From positions 124,001 to 188,000 of the forward strand of contig NZ_JANPLK010000080.1 of the NCBI RefSeq assembly GCF_031426495.1: DNA of 64,000 nt, written 5' to 3'. Shown piece by piece: positions 60,512 to 64,000 of the stretch. Below the pieces are notes generated by a model that had not been told where the DNA came from, did no database searches, and worked only from the letters and a program-made list of their open reading frames with translations. The position numbers were made by a program, and so were the translations under genes. The DNA comes from Gemmatimonas sp. (GTDB taxonomy: Bacteria > Gemmatimonadota > Gemmatimonadetes > Gemmatimonadales > Gemmatimonadaceae). Every line of letters begins with the position of its first letter. Within the stretch, counting starts at the first letter, position 1.

Positions 60512-61069
60512 ATGCAGCGTTCGCTTCGTCTGTTCAGTGTGGTTCTCAGTCTTGCCGTACCTGTCCTGCTGTCCGCGCAGGATACGGCCCGTCCCGTCTC
60601 GTTCGGCTTCAGCGGTGGTCTATCGATTCCAACCGGCGAACTCGGCGACGGCGCCGACGCTGGCTATGTCTTTGCCGGACATGTCTTTTTCAAGCCGAGC
60701 GCGATTCAGGCGTTGCGACTGCGCGCCGACGTGAGCTTAGACCGATGGTCGCTCAAGAATGACGGCAACGGCTCGAACGCCTCCACGCGCAGCGTCGGCG
60801 TCGTCGCCAACGCACTGTTTGATTTTGCCACGAACGGGACGTCTACCGTAAAACCGTACGTGCTGGTCGGACTTGGCCTCTACAACAACAAGTCGTCGGC
60901 CGCAGAAACCAGCAACGGTGAAGGCGCGACTGATGTCGGCGTTCAGGTTGGCGGCGGCATGGAGTTTCAGCTCGCCGGCTTCAGCACGTTCGCCGAAGCG
61001 AAATACGTGAACGCCTTTTCGGAGCGTCGCGTCAGCTGGATCCCGATTTCGTTTGGCGTGCGCTTCTAA
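60512..61069 (+). CDS. Outer-membrane beta-barrel protein (paralogue 1)
   Basis: A 185-residue protein with a signal peptide (ending LLSAQ) and alternating barrel strands (SFGFSGGLSIPTGELG, VKPYVLVGLGLYNN), ending in the outer-membrane strand ISFGVRF. An OmpX/OmpW-sized 8-stranded barrel. About 55-60 percent similar by eye to the next gene, so the two arose by tandem duplication. GGAG precedes the ATG. Confidence 0.85.
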   Translation: MQRSLRLFSVVLSLAVPVLLSAQDTARPVSFGFSGGLSIPTGELGDGADAGYVFAGHVFFKPSAIQALRLRADVSLDRWSLKNDGNGSNASTRSVGVVANALFDFATNGTSTVKPYVLVGLGLYNNKSSAAETSNGEGATDVGVQVGGGMEFQLAGFSTFAEAKYVNAFSERRVSWIPISFGVRF

Positions 61070-61206
61070 AAGATCACGGCACCGAACTGAACAACTGAAC
61101 GACTCGTGTGTAACACGCGCGACGGCCATCGCTGCACCTAGACTTCCGCAGTGAAACCAACGCGCGTAACCTCCGTATTCGCGAGTGTTGCGCGAGGCAA
61201 TCCCCT

Positions 61207-61228
61207 CCGACGACGCCGATGTCGTCGG
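61207..61228 (+). repeat. 8-bp hairpin in the leader of the second barrel gene
   Basis: CCGACGAC (61207-61214) and GTCGTCGG (61221-61228) enclose a 6-nt loop, 28 nt before the second barrel gene. It may lie in the 5' untranslated region and affect mRNA stability or translation. Confidence 0.5.
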
Positions 61229-61255
61229 TTTCCCGTACGTTATATGGAGATCAAC

Positions 61256-61801
61256 ATGAATCGCTTTTCGAAGTATGTCGCCGTGGCCACGCTGATGGTG
61301 ACGCCGGCAATGGTCAGTGCCCAGTCGTCTGCCGTCGGGTTCGGTGTGAGCGGCGGTCTTGCAGTTCCGACCGGCGACCTCGGTGACCGCGTTGATGCCG
61401 GCTACTCTATTGCCGGGCATGTGTTCCTGAAGCCGGCGTCCACGAAGAACCTGCGCTTCCGTGGTGACGTGTCCTACGCCAGTTTCGACTATAAGAACAT
61501 TGATGCGTCGTCCCGCAGCCTCGGCTTTGTCGGTAACGCGCTCCTCGATCTGTCCACCAGCGGAGGCGTAAAGCCGTACGTGCTTGGCGGTCTCGGCGCC
61601 TTCAACGGCAAGACGTCGACGCAGCTCGGATCAGCGGCCGTGGTCTCGACCAGCAGCACGGATGTCGGTATCCAGGTCGGTGGTGGACTTAACTTCCAGC
61701 TCTCCGGCTTCTCGACGTTCCTTGAAGTGAAGTACGTGAACGTCTTCGCCGATGGCAACAGCACGGGTTACATCCCGATCACGTTCGGCGTCCGCTTCTA
61801 A
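61256..61801 (+). CDS. Outer-membrane beta-barrel protein (paralogue 2)
   Basis: A 181-residue barrel protein: signal peptide (MNRFSKY...AMVSAQ), GFGVSGGLAVPTGDLGDR matching the first paralogue strand for strand, and the end strand ITFGVRF. The main differences are in the predicted external loops (SSAVVSTSSTD region). A GGAGA ribosome site precedes it. The strong terminator 19 nt after the stop ends the unit. Confidence 0.87.
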   Translation: MNRFSKYVAVATLMVTPAMVSAQSSAVGFGVSGGLAVPTGDLGDRVDAGYSIAGHVFLKPASTKNLRFRGDVSYASFDYKNIDASSRSLGFVGNALLDLSTSGGVKPYVLGGLGAFNGKTSTQLGSAAVVSTSSTDVGIQVGGGLNFQLSGFSTFLEVKYVNVFADGNSTGYIPITFGVRF

Positions 61802-61819
61802 GACGCGAATTCGAATGGG

Positions 61820-61855
61820 AAGGCCCGGTATCCTCACGGATACCGGGCCTTTTGT
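61820..61855 (+). terminator. Hairpin terminator after the barrel pair
   Basis: A perfect 14-bp stem AAGGCCCGGTATCC, 4-nt loop and complement, then TTGTG. The stem is GC-rich at its base, with A and T tails on both sides, giving a bidirectional look. Confidence 0.9.
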
Positions 61856-61874
61856 GCGTTGGGGGATACTGTTG

Positions 61875-61890
61875 GGCGGGACGTCCCGCC
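61875..61890. promoter_or_regulatory. Perfect palindrome before the FAD oxidoreductase gene
   Basis: GGCGGGACGTCCCGCC is a 16-bp perfect palindrome 14 nt upstream of the ATG at 61904. It could be an operator or an mRNA structure covering the ribosome-binding site. Confidence 0.4.
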
Positions 61891-61903
61891 ACCTTTCAGA
61901 AGT

Positions 61904-63220
61904 ATGACTAGCCAGAATGCCCCCATCATCATCGTCGGCGCCGGCGTAGCCGGCCTCGTGTGTGCGATCGAAATCGATCGCGCCGGCCGACCAGTCGTTG
62001 TGCTCGATGCCGAGTCGGAGGTGGGCGGACGCGTGCGCAGTACGACGCGTGACGGCCTCGTCTTTGACCACGGCTTTCAGGTGCTGTTCACGGCGTATCC
62101 CACGCTGCGCAGCTACCTCGACCTCGACGCATTGGCGCCGCGCAAGTTCCTGCCGGCCGCCCGTATCGTGCAGGACGGCCGGGCGTCGCTGATCGGCGAT
62201 GCGCTCAGCGACCCGTCGCTGCTGATCGATACCGTCATGGCGCGAGCGGTGCCGCTCGGCGACAAGCTGCGCCTCCTCGCCCTACGCCGCTTCGCCCAGC
62301 AGCTCTCGATCGACGACTGCTTCTCGGCCCGATTCGCCGGCGTGAGCACCCGCGAGTTCCTGGCGTCGCGCGGCTTCAGCGCGGCCGTGATCGACGGATT
62401 CTTCGCGCCGTTCTACGGTGGCATTCTGCTGGATCGCACGCTGGCGACGAGTGCGTCGGTGCTGTTGTTCACGTTCAAGATGCTGGCCGAAGGGGACACG
62501 GTGGTGCCCGCCGCCGGGATGGGCGCGCTCACGAAGCAGTTGGCAACGCAACTGCCCGCGGGCTCGGTGCGTACGGGTGTGGGCGTGCAGTCGCTCACGG
62601 TGCACGAGGGTCGCGTGACCGGCGTGGTGCTGGCCGGCGGTGACGTGATGCCCGCCGCGCAGGTCATCATGGCCACTGATGCGCCGGCGGCCGCACGACT
62701 GGCCGCCACGGCCGGCGTGCAGATCGCTACGCCGTCGGGCGAGCGCGGTACGACTACGTTGTACTTCACCACCAGCGGCCCCTCACCGATTCCCGGGCGC
62801 GCACTCTGGCTCAACGCCAGCGCGTCGGCGGTGATCAGTCACGCCGTGACGATCACCGACGTCGCGCCCGAATATGCGCCGCGCGGCGTGTCGCTGATTG
62901 CGGCCAGCGCCGTGGGTGATGCCGCCGATCGCTCGGATGCCGACTTGGAAGCGGCCGCGCGCCGGGAGCTCGCCGCCATGGCGAAGGCCGCCGGCGATGC
63001 CGCGGCCGAGGCGAAAACCGCGACGTTGTCGCGGGTCGCGATCTGGCGCGTGCCCTACGCCCAGTTCGCGCAACCACCGGGATGGCGGGAACACCGCCCG
63101 ACAATCGCGTGTGGTATACCTGGACTGTGGCGTGCCAGCGAAGTGCTGCACTCCAGCTCCCTCGAAGGTGCGGCGCGCGGTGGCCAGGATGCTGCGCGGG
63201 CCGTGCTCCAGCCTCACTGA
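61904..63220 (+). CDS. FAD-dependent amine-oxidase/phytoene-desaturase-like oxidoreductase
   Basis: A 438-residue flavoprotein: the dinucleotide-binding motif IIVGAGVAGLVCAIE, the second glycine motif SEVGGRVRSTTRDGLVFDHG, and the substrate-domain pattern as in protoporphyrinogen-oxidase or phytoene-desaturase relatives. It ends with the FAD-binding GIPGLWRASEVLHSSSLEGAARGGQDAA. It oxidises an unidentified amine, porphyrin or carotenoid-type substrate. ATG 61904 chosen; the frame extends upstream through a palindrome. No carotenoid or haem genes are adjacent. Confidence 0.85.
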   Translation: MTSQNAPIIIVGAGVAGLVCAIEIDRAGRPVVVLDAESEVGGRVRSTTRDGLVFDHGFQVLFTAYPTLRSYLDLDALAPRKFLPAARIVQDGRASLIGDALSDPSLLIDTVMARAVPLGDKLRLLALRRFAQQLSIDDCFSARFAGVSTREFLASRGFSAAVIDGFFAPFYGGILLDRTLATSASVLLFTFKMLAEGDTVVPAAGMGALTKQLATQLPAGSVRTGVGVQSLTVHEGRVTGVVLAGGDVMPAAQVIMATDAPAAARLAATAGVQIATPSGERGTTTLYFTTSGPSPIPGRALWLNASASAVISHAVTITDVAPEYAPRGVSLIAASAVGDAADRSDADLEAAARRELAAMAKAAGDAAAEAKTATLSRVAIWRVPYAQFAQPPGWREHRPTIACGIPGLWRASEVLHSSSLEGAARGGQDAARAVLQPH

Positions 63221-63235
63221 CCTTTGGCTTCCAGT

Positions 63236-63814
63236 ATGCGCCCTACACTCGTTCGTACCGCTGCGCTGATCGGCTCCTTCGCCGTAGGTGCTACGACGCT
63301 CTCCGCACAGTCACTGCGCGACCAAACCCGCGGCCCCAGCACCAAGACGCCCACGCACGTCATCTCGGTGAATCCGTTCCTGCCGCTGTTCGGCTACTTC
63401 CAGGCCGAGTACGAGCATCGCGTGGCGCAGAACGCGTCCGTCGGCATCTCGGGGTCGCACACGAAGTTTGACGACCTGTACACCAGCGTCGATGTGAAGC
63501 TGCGCCTGTATCCGCAGGAGCGCGTGCTGGAGAACCTCGGCATTTCGGCCGGACTCGGTTATGGACGGGTGAAGGGCCAGGATGAGAACTGCGGCGAGAT
63601 CATTGAGCTCCGATCATGTGCGGACCGCAACGTATCGGAGTCGGCCCCCACGTTCGGCGTGGAAGCACAGTATCAGTGGCTGCTAGGTGCGAGCCGCTCT
63701 ACCGCCGTCGCGATCGGTGGCGGTGCCAAGAGGTACTTCATTTCGGATACCAAGTCGTCGGGCATTGAGCGTGTCGTTCCGACGCTGCGGCTCACGATCG
63801 GGTATGCGTTCTAG
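63236..63814 (+). CDS. Outer-membrane beta-barrel protein
   Basis: A 192-residue protein with a signal peptide (ending TTLSAQ) and strands such as VSVNPFLPLFGYFQAEYEH reading as short aromatic strands, ending LRLTIGYAF, a classic outer-membrane terminus. A disulfide is possible from NCGEII and RSCADR in one loop. It is not obviously a paralogue of the two barrels upstream. Standalone after the FAD gene. Confidence 0.8.
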   Translation: MRPTLVRTAALIGSFAVGATTLSAQSLRDQTRGPSTKTPTHVISVNPFLPLFGYFQAEYEHRVAQNASVGISGSHTKFDDLYTSVDVKLRLYPQERVLENLGISAGLGYGRVKGQDENCGEIIELRSCADRNVSESAPTFGVEAQYQWLLGASRSTAVAIGGGAKRYFISDTKSSGIERVVPTLRLTIGYAF

Positions 63815-63821
63815 CACAGTA

Positions 63822-63912
63822 TCCGCGAAGATTCGCGTGCATCCGCGGTAAGGTTGTTGTGTTGAGAGAATTACCAAACAGCCTTGCCGCGAATTGCACG
63901 GATGACCGCGAA
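63822..63912. repeat. Imperfect inverted repeat at the right edge
   Basis: The arms 63822-63858 and 63877-63912 (CCGCGAA-, TTCGCG- and AAGGTTGTT-type blocks) are about 70 percent complementary. It lies between the convergent barrel gene and the minus-strand partial gene, like the other intergenic palindromes in the window. Confidence 0.65.
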
Positions 63913-63928
63913 TGAGGGTTGCTCCAAG

Positions 63929-64000
63929 TCAGCCGACACCGAGCAACCCGGCCACATCCGACAACCGATCAACGGTGACCACAGCACCCGCAGCCCGCAG
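63929..64000 (-). CDS. C-terminus of a probable HAD-family phosphatase (partial)
   Basis: The last 23 codons of a minus-strand gene are present, ending LRAAGAVVTVDRLSDVAGLL before a TGA at 63929. The pattern ELRAAGA...I.DL..L is the usual tail of HAD-superfamily phosphatases. The rest lies outside the window, so this is a weak identification. Confidence 0.5.
   Translation of the reverse strand: MRAAGAVVTVDRLSDVAGLLGVG

Noticed and set aside
1..64000. tRNA, rRNA or known riboswitch
   Set aside because: I looked for T-loop-like GTTCGA segments with matching stems and for common riboswitch cores and saw none; a covariance-model search would be decisive.

Overview
The window looks like a stretch of chromosome from a high-GC, Gram-negative, outer-membrane-bearing bacterium. 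The protein mix suggests phylum Gemmatimonadota (Gemmatimonas-like): two TonB-dependent receptors, secreted M16/M20/M28 peptidases with '-AQ' signal-peptide ends, several lipoproteins, a DUF1592/DUF1552/ankyrin trio, and an ABC permease fused to an M1-peptidase-like domain. This placement is inference from gene content; there is no rRNA or tRNA in the window to anchor it. No prophage, transposase or CRISPR array was seen, and genes are densely packed with many 4-nt start/stop overlaps.

Layout. 1-11041: an ABC exporter pair (ATPase plus a permease/M1 fusion cut by the window edge), a divergent LysR regulator, a TonB-dependent receptor, a membrane pentapeptide-repeat protein, and an apparently intracellular pair of alpha/beta hydrolase and subtilisin-like protease. 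11194-19286: a beta-helix lipoprotein, an L-asparaginase with a small secreted partner, argG with a strong terminator, a GxxExxY protein, a VOC protein, a secreted protein and a ketopantoate reductase whose last residues are frameshifted. 19563-25744: DUF1592-type cytochrome-like protein, DUF1552 protein and ankyrin protein in one transcription unit. 25763-35297: a secreted unknown, a divergent creatininase-family protein, a decayed metallo-beta-lactamase fragment, a lipoprotein, a beta-propeller/TonB-receptor operon and murB. 35374-46614: two M16 peptidases, DUF429 protein, Gfo/Idh/MocA oxidoreductase, M20 peptidase, hexose-phosphate mutarotase, M28 peptidase and a cluster of small stress- or envelope-type genes.

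46699-54272 is a complete histidine operon on the minus strand, in transcription order hisG-hisD-hisC-hisH-hisA-hisB-hisF-hisN-hisIE, almost every junction being a 4-nt overlap. In front of hisG lies a short leader frame with six histidine codons in ten, followed by a perfect 10-bp GC-rich stem with a U-tract and an alternative 11-bp pairing that would disrupt it. This is the architecture of a transcription attenuator, and the promoter in front of it places the start site only about four bases upstream of the leader ATG. I regard this as the most interesting regulatory signal in the window.

54448-64000: a cupredoxin lipoprotein, a Wzz-like protein with a degenerate kinase-like domain, a small membrane protein, a 7-bp repeat field, free-methionine-sulfoxide reductase, an HD-domain protein, ispG, a small membrane protein, two tandem paralogous outer-membrane barrels, an FAD oxidoreductase, another barrel protein and the C-terminus of a probable HAD phosphatase. 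Several intergenic regions, mostly between convergent genes, carry long imperfect palindromes that look like members of related repeat families.
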